Positions 46,501-57,615 of a stretch of 64,000 nucleotides of DNA are shown here, piece by piece; position 1 is the stretch's first letter; every line of letters starts with the position of its first letter. The notes beneath the pieces were generated by a model, which made no database searches, was not told the origin of the DNA, and saw only the letters and a program-made list of their open reading frames with translations. The stretch spans positions 16,878,974 to 16,942,973 of the forward strand of contig NC_049982.1 of the NCBI RefSeq assembly GCF_000003815.2, in the 5' to 3' direction. Both the position numbers and the translations under genes were made by a program. This DNA is from Branchiostoma floridae. Taxonomy: Eukaryota; Chordata; Leptocardii; Amphioxiformes; Branchiostomatidae.

Positions 46501-49500
46501 GAATTTGTATGTTGATATGATGTAGATAATTGACTTGTGTTGTGGATATTTTCTTTGTTAATTACACCCATTTGGTTATTTTATTTATGGTTTCAACGAT
46601 TGATGTTTTGTTACTTATGACCTCTGACCCCTCCTCATTACTTCTGTTTACTGAGTTTATGTTACATTTTTGTAATCAGTTCACTTCAGTTTTTCTTATG
46701 TCATACAGTATACATGTACTTTTGTTGACTTTATGTTATTTGATGGTTTTAATTTGTAATGTTGATGGACGACTCCAGGAAGAATAGAGTTATGATAATA
46801 ATTGTAACTCTAATTGGAGATCGAAATAAACAAACAAACAAACAAGTCAGATTGCAGCATGAGAAGAAATATAGAGATTTCTCAGGATTAGGATCAGTCT
46901 AAGTCATTTCTTATCTACAAATAGCAAATTAAAGAATTAAAATTCATAAAACAATGCAGAGCTAAAATTCAGCTTACCAGATTTGATAACATAGCTTGAG
47001 ATTTATTTTAAGACAAGTAGGCAGCAGCAAATTTAATTAGGGGGGTGCAATTTTTAGCAAATCCTCTAAAATCCTATTTTCTGCATTTTGAGGGGAAAAT
47101 TTTGCTGGTAGACTAAGTAAAGTTTCATGTAATTTCTATTAGACTAAGTGAGAAAAATGAACCCCTCCCAATATATTTTTTGGGGGGACCCCCACTGTGC
47201 TGCTACAAAAAAAATTAGCTGCACAAGACAGAATTAAGTTGCACGGCAATAAAATCTACTGCAATACAATAAAAGTTTATCTTTTCTTACCCTTAAACAT
47301 TGATAACATATGCTGTACAAGTGTATGTAGGTGCACTGGTGCTCCAAAAGTAATAAAAATAGGGTAAATGGCTCCAATTTGGGGTCCACAAAAGTGAATA
47401 TGCACCCTGCAAAGAGTGGCATCAGAAATAAAGAGCAAGGCTATGACATGGCTTACCCTGTCTTCAGCAAATGCTGCTCTGCCATGTTGCATGGCCTTCG
47501 ATGTGAAGTGCAGTGTGCATTTGTCAATCCCATCTCGAGGTAAGGAGCTTAACAATGACCTCAGTTCATCTTCAAGCAGGCCCTAGAAAGGTGCAATGTA
47601 ACGTTACGAAAAAAACGATGTACCATTATAAATTAACCAATGTAACAATGTAACACCTATTTGATACAGTGTCTTGCATGTGACATACAGCTCAAACAGT
47701 TCTACCAAGCTGTTCTTCATAGAACTAATGGTGGGATTTTGTTGTCAATAACAATTGCCATCAATATGTTGCAATACAGAAAAATCACAGATGGTAGACA
47801 TCTGGACGAATATCAATCTATCACGCTTAAGTTAAAAGAAAAGTACTTTGCATTTCAAGTTAACATTTTCAAGGAGGATATATACATTCTACATTGAGTT
47901 AAACCTTTTACTTCTAACTTCATTTTTATAAGGCAGTGACACAACAGAAAAGTCGCTCTATTCCTGAAGATCTACACAGCAATATGTACAACCAACTTAC
48001 ACCTGTTTTGGGTGGAGAGGGTGGTGGTAAGAAAAATCTGGAGTCTGGATCATGTGACCTCGCCAGACCAATCAGGGTTCGGTTATCGAGAGCCTGTGCA
48101 ACTGCCCGGTAATCGGAATCTGTAAGGAATGTAAAGGGAAGAACTGTCAACAAAGTCATGATTTTCTTGGCTGTGGCAATCTGACATGCTGACATGGATA
48201 AAAACATTGCTGGAATTGCATCTGACAACAAAGGTAGCTCCCCAGTCTTTATGGGAAAGATGCTTCCTTAACGAAATTCATTTCCCATTTTTTTGCCAAA
48301 AGAAAGCTTTTAAAACAACCCCTGGTACAGATGACCTATATAGATGATTCCTGGGTTCTATCTGGCATCATTGAAAGCAAGATGAATGGATCTGCCACAT
48401 CCTGTAGTACAATAGTGCTGAACAGCAGGTGCCTGGATTGTGTGAGTAATGCATGGATCTACCAGATTACACATTCACTGTCCACTCACTAACACAGACT
48501 AGCAGTATCAGCAGGTATTATGTCAGGGTACCAGAAGAGGAGCCACAAAGGAGATAGGCTTTCCATGTTTTCTTATCACAAAAGAAAAGGTAACTAGATT
48601 GGCTGATGAAACGTTACCTCTCCCACTGAGAATGCTAACTATACAGGCTTATACTGTAAATGCAGAAACTTTCGCGGTGGTTTAATGTTTGCGGTTTTCG
48701 CAGTGGCCGCTTCACCGCGAACTTTTAAAACCACCGCAAACATTTTTCCATGGCAGTAAAGGGACTTCAGTGCATGGCGCTACAGTGAACTTAAAACCAC
48801 CGCAAAAAGTCCCTTTTCCCGCTACCACGAAATAAAATCCCCGCGAACTTAAATGCATTCACAGTATATTCAATGGCTGATGTATGCTTTTTGATAATGT
48901 CAATTGGGCTTGTGATTCAGTTTTAGTCTGTTTGACTACCCAAAAGTGTACACTCAGGTCAACGACCTGTTTCTTGAGTAACCTTGGACTTACATTTACT
49001 CTTGTCTTTGTATAAGATGTCCCTAGGACTTAGCTGGCTGAGAGGTCATAGGTTCATATGCAAGATTTGTACAACTACTCTGGCCTTGGCACTGTTTCCA
49101 TTTTTGCTTCACCTTTGCCCTAGGTCTTCACTGAGCATCTACAGGGAAAGCAATGTGTGAAACTGAAGACCAACCTAGGAGTAGGAGCCATGCCAGAAAA
49201 AACACTATCATTTATAGCAAGAAAGAAAGCCACTGAGGGACAGACATGGATTACTAAGCAGATGCTGATTGTTTCCTTTCCAATCTCTAGCAAAGGTGTT
49301 CTAATGACTATATCTGTCAAGTTCACATGAATGTATGTTTCTGCAGTGCAAGCTTTGCCATAAGGATCATACTCTGTGGATCCAAAGGGCAGAGGCTTGA
49401 GCACCACCACTTTGGTGGGCGTTGGATTTGTCCTTCTAGATGGGATGTAAAGCCGGCATATAAGTTATAACAGTGTATAACAGAGCTTTAGGTGTTAAAC

Positions 49501-52500
49501 CTCTTCCTGAAACAGAACCCAACACATTTATCGAGAAGCGTAGAGGTGACCTGTTGCGCTTGGCTGAAAATGCTAGTTGTAAGGAACCTGCATTGTACTG
49601 CTAGCTATATATCAGCATTACACTTAAAATCAAGTATTACACTACAAGATTGACCCGCTTTGCTGCTGAAATAAACACTGTGTTACCACTCCAATGCTTG
49701 ATAGATGCTAGTTTCTCCACTCCCTCCAGCCTGGTGGCTCGGTGTTCAGATTGGGCAGCCTTCAGGAATCTCCAGGGATCATCTGGTCTCTGATGCATCT
49801 TGGGGCGTGCCAGGGGGGAGGGGACCCAGGGCAGCCAGCTGGTAACTGCAGAAGGGAAACAATTCATTAAAGCAAGATCAGACAGGTTTTCTAATTCAGC
49901 TAAAATTGCCACAGAAGAACTCTCAGGGAACCGATAAATCTGGTCAGGTGTCTGGACAGGTGGTCACTACAGGCAAAGGGAATTGGTATTCTTTATCTAG
50001 TTGTACAGGTTGACAGTGTTACCATTTATATGTACTATGGAATATGGACTTGACAGCAATCAACAGGGTGTAATCAGAAATCAATCAAAATAGCAATATG
50101 AAAAGACTGCTGTGACAACAGCTACATGTAGCACTTGAGGTAGCACATTAAGACCTGTGTGAGTTGTTCTCCAGTGTTGGAAATGCAGTTAATGTGCTGT
50201 ATGTATTAGACTTTTTAGAATAAGATCTATCTTCCTTCTTCCTTTCATCTAATATCTTATGAAAAATGTAATCTAAAACTAAAAGAGTGACATCAGAGAA
50301 ACATGTCATTAACACTAATAACAGAAATCAAATCTCAAACAGGCCACAAAGTAATTGCATCTGCTAGTTAATGACATTTGTGGTATGAAATATCATAGGA
50401 TCTAATATCACAATGCCCTGAAGCAATATAGTAAATTTCAGAAAGCTCTTGCATACTTACAAATGTTGTTGCTGACTTGAAGATTTGGGAATGGAATGCT
50501 TGGCACCTTTGCAGATGGTTCAAATTTGCCACCTTCCACCGTTGCAATATCTGCAACAAAAGTTGGGGCTAGAATTACTACCGGTATCATATTTATAAGT
50601 GGTATAAAATGTGAGCCATGGCAAGGTTGCACTGTGCTATCAGATATAAAAAAAGTGATGTCCTCAGGCTGCCGCTTTACCTTTACAGTGCCCAAAATAC
50701 ATTTTTTAGCCAGGTTGTCCAAATGGCAACCTGAGTCAGGTTGCGCTATCAACATTTCAGGTTGCCCCACTTTCAAGTTGTTACTTTTTGCAAATCAGCT
50801 ACTTATCCATTATCCTTTCTTCCAGTGATATGTCAGAGGCGGCGGCAGCAAATTTCGTTTGGGGGGGGCGAACTTTCACTGACAGAACTTTGCGGAACAT
50901 GTAGCGCCGAAGGCGCAACCAGTCGCGCCTCCTCGGGGGGTCCGGGGGCATGCTCCCGGGGGAAAATTTGAAATCTTGACCCTCTAAACTCCATTTCCTG
51001 CGTTTTGACTGGCAAATTTTGCTGCCAGACTAAGCTAAATTTGATGACAATTCTGTTAGAAAGACACATGGTTTTAGCGAGGCCGATGCCCCAAAAATAT
51101 ATTCACGATTTCGAGTGCCGAAGGTGCAAGCGATCAGAAGGTTGGTCTGGGGAAGTTTTAAAATCTGCACCCTCTGAAACGCCATTTTCTGTATTTTGAA
51201 GGACAAATTTTGCTAACGGACTATGCTAAATCTAATGATATTTTTGTCAAAGAAAGAGATGTTTGAGGCGATGACCCATGCCTCAACAAATTCACCATGC
51301 CGTTGTGAGTGCCGGAGGCACAAGTCATCGCTAGGGAGGTCCGGAGAAAATTTTGAAATCTTGACCGCCTGAAACATCATTTCCTGCATCTGAGGGCCAC
51401 ATTCTGCTTGTTAACTAAGCTAAGTACGATAGCAAAATTTCTATTAGTTTATAAGGGTTCTGAGAGCGACACTCCCGCAACATATTGTCTTGCGCTGACA
51501 TGGCCGAAGACGCGAGCCGTCACAAGGAAATTTTGAAATCGGGACTCTCTGAAATGTCATTTCTTGCGTTTTCAGGCGTAAACCTTGCCGTTAAACTAGC
51601 GTGATTCAATGAAATTTCCATCATCAAAAAACACACAAGGTTTTAGCTTGATTTTTTTGGGGGGCAATGCCCCCAATTTTCAGGGGGGCAGCCGCTGAGG
51701 TACAAACTGTGGTCATTACAGGAAGGGCCTACTGTACTGCTATCCTACTAAAGACCTGGATGATAAAGCAAAGTTCTTGTACCAGATGACCTAGTTCTGG
51801 TAAACTGACACATCTAGCAATTATCTCATAATGAGACCTGGTCCTTGGTCTCTATCGAGCTGTAAGTGTAAAGAACTATGAATTCAAAGGAATGCATGGG
51901 CACATGGATCCTTCACAAATGTAATGACTTAAACTGATAAAAATGAGAAATTAGATCCAAAACTTTTTTTTCCGTTATCCTGTTTAAAAAGAGGATAAAT
52001 CTTGTAACATAAAAAAAGGTTGGGTCAGTTGTGGAATCACCTCTACAGTCCATGTTGATGAATGCAGGCATACAGATTGTGACATTATGGTATGATTGAT
52101 CCAAGCTATCTTTTTGACTAGTTTCTAATACAATTGCTCCATTTTGCACTTACACATTACAAGACCAATATTTCAGCTGTTCACATACCAAGAAAATAAT
52201 TGATGAAAAATATGAAGTAGTGTTGTGCACGTTTCTTGGATATATCAGGCATATATTTCCTATCAACTTGACAAGAGAACACTCAGTCAAAACCATCTCA
52301 GAAGATCAACTTACTACTCATGGTTGAAATTTGGAAATGGCCCCTTAAGGAAAAGTGTTGATAGTTGCACATTTCATTCTTCTAAATTTAATCACTATAA
52401 AGTGGTGCATGAGGACACAAAATCAACCATTTGCATAATGTTTTGTGGCTGTTGGAAATAAATAATCATTCCTCACAGACACAATTATGCAAATGATTAT

Positions 52501-55500
52501 GAATGAAAATACAGGATGTCATTGCCTCTGGAAGGAGGGTCACCTCCCTAAGGATGCATTGTGGTTTGTCATGTCCTTACCTCCACATATATAACTCACA
52601 ATCCCTTTGCTGCATTTTTATAGGTAATGTAATATTTCAGAAAACACCATTAATTGTTACTTCACGGAGGATTGTGTATTACTGACTCATGTTTGTATTT
52701 CAGTACGTGAAGATGTAACCTTTAGTGAAGTCAAAGTACATTGATCTTTCTAGTGTATGAAAACCTATGATGTTTATTACTTGAGCATAATCAGGATAAT
52801 GCTTTTATGTTGAAATGGTTGTTGCATAACATACCACGAACATACGGACATGACCCAAAGTGGATAGAAGTGGGCACCGCTACATAATAATATGTGCCCC
52901 AAATCAGTTCAGCTGATTCAGATCATGAGTAAAAATGTTTTGAGCAATGGCCTTAGCATGCCCTTTGTCACTTTTCTGTCTCATGCCCGGAGTTAACAAC
53001 AGAAACACCATTTAATTCAGTTCAGTATTCTTTATCTTGCTAAATTTTGGCTTTACATGTAAAACCCAAATTCTGCCACGGTCCCTCACTTGCTCATCAC
53101 ATGATTTTCAAAACATGTTGCCTAGAAAATGCACATAATGACTTTGCCATCTAAGATGCAAGTTCCTATGCTATACACACTGACAGGGGAAGGGAAAAGA
53201 TAACACTAATAGAAAGCAATACTGACTAATGAGATGAGACTGTTTATCAGCAAGAAAAATGTAAATTAGCCCAAAATATCAATTAAGCAATCCATCATCA
53301 CTTCCATTCCTATTTGCTCTAGCCATTACCGCCAATCCAGTGTGCATCATGCTATTCTAGGCACACTAATGTAACTCTTCAGTTCCTCAATGACAAGTTT
53401 CTCAGAAAGACTCAGACAAAATGACAAAGTACTTGAATCACTGCCAGCATTTAAGGACTTTGCCAGGAAAGACACGTTTTATCACAACCACAGCCAGTTT
53501 CCTCACTGCCATTAGAAAACTCTATCTGTCTAAATTGTCTGTCATTTGCTGTCGGATTTCCAGGCCAAACCGCTAAAACTGTTTCATTTTTTGCATCATG
53601 AACGGGGCCTAAGAGCTGTCATCACACAGTACCCTCCCATCTGTTCAAATCTGCAGTTGGTTCATGTGTATAGATGTCAAGCAAACAAGAATGACACTTG
53701 GGGCAGGTTAGAAAAGACTGGAGACAAGACATGATATAAATGGAGCCCAGAAATGGCACTAATGGATATTTTGAATAACAACATGTAAACATATGTCCTA
53801 CACCATCAATGGAAGCTTATTAGCACATGACATGGGTCCTGGAATATCCTGTATGGGTATAACTGGACAGTGAAAGTGCATGTTTCCTTTACTTAATCTT
53901 TAACTTAAATCTTGTATGAAACCAAAGTAAGCATATTTTTTACATTTCAAGAAATGAATTCTTCATTATTCAATCATAGGCAACCTAAGCAATATTAGAG
54001 TGTTAAAAGTGGAAATAATCTGGATAAGGCAATTTGTATGAAATTGATATCTACTGCACTATATTCCACATTTACATCATTATTTCATACTTTGAGCAGT
54101 TAAAAAAGGCACAAAAACAAGCTGCGCTAGAATTCCCTAAATAATGTAACCCACAAAGATTAGATTTCACTTCGTCCTCGTGCCACTGCGACATTGAATA
54201 CTTGCTCCTTGGGTGTTGGTATGGAATGGAATAGAGTTGCTTATCTTTTTTTTAAAGTAATTATGTAGAAAAGTAGTAGATGTAGTTTGATAATGGAAGT
54301 TCTACAACACTAAACTACAATGACTTGTACACATTTGAGCTAAATGTACATCACCCTTCTCTTGTTACACCATGATATTCCACATACTCAATGTTTTACC
54401 AGACGATCCAATTATGACTGCCAATGACATTACACCAAGTATGACTGCCAATGACGTCACACCAAGTATGACTGCCAATGACGTCACACCAAGTATGACT
54501 GCCAATGACATCACACCAAGTATGACTGCCAATGACGTCACAGCAAATACGCCAAGTATGAATCACCAAACCAATCGTCAAACCAATCGAACCAGCCATT
54601 CTTACATATTCTTACATTCAGACATATCTTGTTGACAGACAGACAGGCACACAAAGGCGAAAAAAGCCGTTATTTATGTGAGATAACTTTATTCAGAGCT
54701 TTCAATTGAAAGGAATGACTATTGATTGTCTGCACACAGCGCTACTGCATGGCGCTACCACACGGCACTACCACATGGCAGTGAACGTAAGACAAACCAA
54801 GCCTGGGTAAGAATGGACTGGATATTAAGCCCATTTTTGCCCTTACGTATTAATTTTGGGGTCTCCGTAAGGTTCCGGGTCGGAGTTCAAATCTGACCGG
54901 AGTTGGCGGAAGGGTGATGTAATAGGCCGGAAGTGCGCTGTTGTCTCTGTAACTTTTGCTCCCTATTGCTTGGTGATCGTTATAGCTGAGCATAGATTTG
55001 TCGTATTTCCTGAAAAGCCCGTGGGTTGTATTATTTTTGTGCGAGGAGTAGTTGGTCGGCCAGCGAAACCATTTTTGTATTAGTCCGCTGCAACGGTGAA
55101 GTGTTTTTTTTCGCCTGATGACCCAAATAGCAGCGTTTTTCATGCGATTTTGATGGTATTACTTCAACGGAGATTGCAAAAAAGTTATCACATGGAATTT
55201 TTTTTATTTTCATTTTACAAAAACACGAAGAATGTAGCTTCTCTGCCAAGTAGGCCGTTATCCTGGGAAAATTTGTTTTCTTCCAAGCAGCTTTGATCAA
55301 AAAAGTGTTAAAAAATGATAGTTTTCGGGTCCAAAATCAAAATTTTACTACATATTCTACCCAAAATAAAGAGGCAACAGACGATGCCAATAGGTTTGTC
55401 GGAAAGAGGCAGTAAACGGCTTTCCACCATATTGATTAAGTTTCGCGTCCTACGTTTACTAGCGGAACTGTAGCCCTTCGGCCTGAGGCTGTCCGCCAAC

Positions 55501-55744
55501 CTCCGAAATCATAAAAGAAACTCCGGTCCAATACCATAAGATGTCAATTTTCTATACCTTGTGTTTCTTGTGTTTGAGCTGGCAGTGAGGTAGGTGGGTA
55601 GATGTAGGAGGAAGGTCTGTTCTCATTGTTTACAGCATTGGTCCGGTGTCTAAAGGCATCCCTCAAACTGTAGACTTGGCTTGTAATAAATGCCCCACTG
55701 GTGGCAACGAAAAGAGAATTTGTAAAAAGTGCAAACTGCAACAT
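31541..55744 (-). CDS. Serac1: SERAC1 (serine active site-containing protein 1)
   Basis: Coding exons in order: 55744-55558, 50550-50461, 49845-49687, 48119-48001, 47582-47457, 42885-42772, 41593-41428, 40620-40467, 35963-35786, 35479-35379, 34145-34048, 33386-33204, 32235-32086, 31743-31541. All have AG/GT borders and matching phases, giving 675 aa (human about 654). SERAC1 acts at ER-mitochondria contacts in phosphatidylglycerol remodelling and cholesterol trafficking (family knowledge). Seen here: an N-terminal hydrophobic segment (residues 9-26), armadillo-like helices ([24 protein letters not shown]), the alpha/beta-hydrolase start VFVHGLLGG (380-388), the lipase motif HSMGG with Ser495 split over exons 11 and 12, FYSTPHFGS, and a late DVNHLN with His622. 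Exon 9 carries a duplicated EMENHTHS octapeptide. Exon 1 has an in-frame TGA 36 nt before its ATG; a further upstream exon cannot be excluded. Confidence 0.96.
32350..33092. mobile_element. PIF/Harbinger-like non-autonomous element, 743 bp
   Basis: Ends GGCCCCATTCATGATGCAAA and the inverse of TTTTGTATCATGAACGGGGC + C, flanked by TTA on both sides (32347-32349, 33093-33095). A 3-bp TTA/TAA duplication and G-rich ends fit PIF/Harbinger. Inside, subterminal AAACGGTT repeats are mirrored. It lies in SERAC1 intron 12. No transposase frame. Confidence 0.8.
33811..33954. repeat. 30-bp-class tandem repeat in SERAC1 intron 11
   Basis: About five imperfect units of TTGTACGTAAAATGAGGCTT + TTCTATAT. Confidence 0.8.
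33960..33974. mobile_element. Degenerate micro-element with GGCTAATC flanks
   Basis: AGGCTAATC / AAGAAGGTTAAATAC / GGGCTAATC / AAGGAGTC in SERAC1 intron 11; a second insert may follow directly. Confidence 0.45.
43727..46498 (+). CDS. Non-LTR retrotransposon ORF2 (endonuclease-reverse transcriptase), 5'-truncated
   Basis: A 923-residue uninterrupted frame. The 3' part of an APE-type endonuclease is visible: [11 protein letters not shown] (22-32), ILGDFN (99-104) and TDHN (172-175). The reverse transcriptase follows: [16 protein letters not shown] (480-495), [14 protein letters not shown] (547-560), [14 protein letters not shown] (605-618) and the catalytic YADD (637-640), then a C-terminal LLGFIID...LTWT region as in CR1/Jockey-like LINEs. 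The first 50-80 residues of the endonuclease are missing, so the annotated ATG lies in flanking or degraded sequence; the recognisable element starts near 43760. The frame has no stops, pointing to a recent insertion. It sits in SERAC1 intron 5, antisense to that gene. Confidence 0.93.
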   Translation: MYSQLHYNLPPTYHMEVNSNRNNRGGGVALFINSNIPHKRRADLEINGIELLWTEIHLPYVQPILIGCLYRPPSAKAEYLNTIVQSLETVSNGDKEVMILGDFNIDWSSDTCTMKQRLNLELSSLNLTQMVKDPTRICTNVNGTETSSCIDLLFTNRPDLFTCAKSSPLGCTDHNLVYITRKTKPPKGQPTITHKRSYKKFNQLKFLQDISEVPWHLVSNEQDVNDALHCFMTLFTQVVDEHAPVRKSTVRSSPAQWVDGDLRELMTLRDDAKKEAQASGLSSDYMVYKRLRNVVVRENRKKKKAHYRELLDTHSCNGDTKKLWRVINGILGRNTCDTPKFIETNGKILTKPKDIADHFNEYFVNKVLRLTQGDEPDITRITAPIDKYIMKSNECSFSFQRVTVHYVHELLTYLPQCYSTGFDNIDNTLLHISADHIATPLCHIFNSSIEQEIFPTQWKSAKVLPLIKNKALPLNGPNSRPISLLPAISKLMEKICKDQIQSYLVSNNILSDRQHAYKMHHSTASALVQMTDRWREEVDKGNLVGAVLLDFSAAFDVVNHKVLLAKLKSYGFVQSAVNWVNSYLTDRTQAVSVNGGVSSHRKCLSGVPQGSCLGPLLFCIYSNDLPTAITHCNIELYADDSTPSASGPNVSMIQNTLQAELNHIWDWVQANKLVLNVEKTKSILMGSRHRLRSNPELQLSLNGKRIEQVFQAKLLGFIIDQYLTWTQQADKVLNRMTGSLAMLKRSRHLIVDGPLKMVTQALVLSHLDYCACLLSACPQTSLNKLQILQNRAARLILNARYNENIDYMHSKLQWPTVKERLYTGTLSMFNKLLVSKEPRAMYSRLENISSRHEHSTRLATSGGFRLPKPRTAALTRTFLYRCTKSYNTFPPQMKATSPSIFKTHIVNWIRTKINTNKPLQDWW
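43760..46844 (+). mobile_element. CR1-like LINE, 5'-truncated, in SERAC1 intron 5
   Basis: Covers the ORF2 above plus a 345-nt 3' UTR ending in a small stem-loop (AGAGTT...AACTCT, 46786-46811) and a short AAAC-type tail (46823-46844). A 3' hairpin with a microsatellite tail and 5' truncation fits a CR1/L2-like LINE. No target-site duplication was recognised, and the 5' boundary is approximate. Confidence 0.85.
48652..48866. mobile_element. MITE with TACTGTAAATGCA ends
   Basis: TACTGTAAATGCA and TGCATTCACAGTA are near-inverse ends, flanked by TA. The interior repeats ACCGCGAAC/ACCACCGCAAA. Related decayed pieces are at 59500-59620 and 61525-62010. SERAC1 intron 3. Confidence 0.7.
50830..51690. 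repeat. Four decayed tandem units of about 200 bp
   Basis: Units begin near GCCGAAGGCGCAA (50908), 51117, 51309 and 51504, spaced 209, 192 and 195 bp. Each has a GGTCCGGGG segment, AAATTTTGAAATC, CTCTGAAAC-CATTTCCTGC and a TTTTGCT-GACTAAGCTAA segment, and the array is bounded by G-runs. Solo units are at 34380-34520 and 47038-47210. SERAC1 intron 1. Confidence 0.8.
53543..53611. mobile_element. Solo end of the PIF/Harbinger-like element
   Basis: ATTTCCAGGCCAAACCGCTA through TTTTGCATCATGAACGGGGC + CTAA matches the end of the 32350-33092 element. The other end was not found nearby. SERAC1 intron 1. Confidence 0.65.
54414..54548. repeat. 27-bp minisatellite carrying CRE palindromes
   Basis: Five units of ATGACTGCCAATGACGTCAC + ACCAAGT; TGACGTCA is perfect at 54452, 54479 and 54533 and mutated in the others. 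A 27-bp period keeps frames open, so the 87-aa plus frame (MTANDVTPS repeats) is not good evidence for a gene. Confidence 0.9.
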
Positions 55745-55902
55745 TTTCTTGAGTATAGTATTTGATGGTAGGGTTCACAACAATAAACAGCCACTAGATT
55801 TGTTATCAAGGAGATATGCAAAATATACACATAAATAAGCTAATTACTAGAAGGTGTATTGCCTTCAGGAGGATTCGGAGGCAAGAGTCTTCGAATAATT
55901 AA

Positions 55903-55948
55903 TTAACCAACCAACCAACCAATCAATCAATCAATTGATCAACCAATC
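55903..55948. repeat. (CCAA)n/(CAAT)n microsatellite
   Basis: AACCAACCAACCAACCAATC followed by AATCAATCAATTGATC, upstream of SERAC1 exon 1. Confidence 0.85.
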
Positions 55949-56643
55949 ATTGTCTTTAAACATCCAAGAAACCAATATGAAATATGTATACATACCCAAC
56001 AACTAGTGATGTCCAAGCAGCAATCTTTGCTAAAAAAAGAAATCAACATAAATGATTATTATTATATCAATCAGTAACTAGCAGGTCATTACAGCTTTAT
56101 GGCCTTTTCCTCGCCCTCTATAATTACGGCGTGGCTATTGACAGGAACATTCTGCCAATAGTGAAAGCAAGTCTTATTGACAGGAACATCCTACTATTTC
56201 TAGGCTTTATTGTCATCACACATAAATTTTGTGCAGCAGACGACGTTTTACTGATATCGCAGCTGACACTGTAAACTTCAATCGTACTTACTGATTTTCC
56301 AAGCGGTGTTTATCCTGCTGTCTTCTCCAGAACTCTTGGAGCAGAGTTCACGAAGAAATGAAAATCGTTGGCTGTACATTCTCGTTTATTCTGAGTATAT
56401 TGAAGGTGATTCGATTGTAAAACGATTCCAAAACAAACTCCTCTTTGACTTCAAGTTGCAAGTTGGTCGAAAGGCGTTCAGAAGTCTCATCCAACGAACT
56501 ACAGCTAAATCAGTTGCTTCACTTGAGCCTAGGGTTACTACTAAACAAACTTTATGACTTAAAAGACAAATCGTTGATCCACACGATTGCTGTCGAGTAG
56601 GAATTGGGAAAAAATCGCGTTCAGACTGTTCCAACATTTGAAC

Positions 56644-56655
56644 GCCGCCATCTTG
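56644..56655 (-). promoter_or_regulatory. YY1-type element CAAGATGGCGGC, likely SERAC1 start region
   Basis: CAAGATGGCGGC on the minus strand, the form YY1 sites take just downstream of TATA-less housekeeping start sites. It is about 900 bp upstream of the SERAC1 ATG, so a short 5' exon followed by an intron would be needed. Its ATG opens a short frame (MAAFKCWNSLNAIFSQ) that could be a coding leader, but no convincing splice into exon 1 was found. Confidence 0.4.
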
Positions 56656-56767
56656 ACTCTGGAATGACCTCTACAGCAGCCAATGAAACGTCGTGTTTCA
56701 TTGATGTGGAGGTACAGGATTTAGTTAGATAATCTGTAATTGGTTGATTTTAAGGGCATGCTGGGTG

Positions 56768-56780
56768 ACAAAATGGCGGC
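56768..56780 (+). promoter_or_regulatory. Second YY1-type element, plus strand
   Basis: ACAAAATGGCGGC, 113 bp from the minus-strand copy and pointing the other way. The pair marks a likely divergent promoter between SERAC1 and the G-alpha gene. Confidence 0.35.
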
Positions 56781-57231
56781 ATTTTGGTGTGGATTTAACT
56801 TTTCTTCTTAGGAAAAAAGGTATTTCTCCCGTTTATCCGTTCCTGTAACCGATGTTCTCCGTTCTACTACATTATCAACACTCGAATACAACTACACTAA
56901 ATCGAAGTATTTAGTGCGAATAATTGTAAGGAAATAGCGTGCAATTTTGTAAAACACATTTTTCAGTGGGAAACAAAATGGTTGATCTTTTCCTAAGTTT
57001 ACAAAGGTTTTGATTGATGAGCAGAGCATCGCGCTCGGTTCTGGGTTACAGTGGAACGTCTTTGGCACTTCAGGTCTGGCTGTGTGCCCGCTCAATATTT
57101 GTCTTGTCCTGTGGCGAAATTCGAACCACTATTTGTTTCCATTGTTGCCAATGGGAGGTACGCTGGTGGGGTGCAGGTAGCGAACCTCAAGCCCGAGACT
57201 CAGAAGTAAGGCCGACTGAACGCACGCAGCC

Positions 57232-57249
57232 TCACGTTACGTCACGTCA
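57232..57249 (+). promoter_or_regulatory. CRE-like cluster upstream of G-alpha exon
   Basis: TCACGTTACGTCACGTCAG contains overlapping TTACGTCA and ACGTCA CREB/ATF-like sites about 380 bp before the G-alpha start codon, in a locally GC-rich stretch (57.0-57.6 kb). Confidence 0.35.
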
Positions 57250-57615
57250 GATCGCTATAACGCTCTCCCCCGCTCTCTACGCCATTAATATTCAGTGGAA
57301 CAGCGTCACGCAGCCCCGACCACCGTTCCCCATGAACCGGCGTGCTTGTTCTCAAGCAATGGCCTCATCGCTGTGATTTCTGCCCAATTTGAGCCCGATT
57401 TCTGGCATTTGGATTGTTCCCAGCCCATAGTTGGACGCATATTTCACAGTCACCATCTTTCTCCACCCATAGGAATATTGCACGAAGGGAGCGCGACCCG
57501 GAGGAGGACCAGGAACGGGTGTGACCGCCGGCTGCTTCAGCATCCTACCTGCCGGGGTATTCTGAGTCAGTCTGAACAGTCGGGGTATTTTTGCAGCGCT
57601 GACTGTCTTGCCTGA

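Noticed and set aside
54372-54635. A small repetitive protein (MTANDVTPS repeats), or a CRISPR-like array
   Set aside because: A 27-bp minisatellite is automatically open in several frames, there are no spacers between units, and this is an animal genome.
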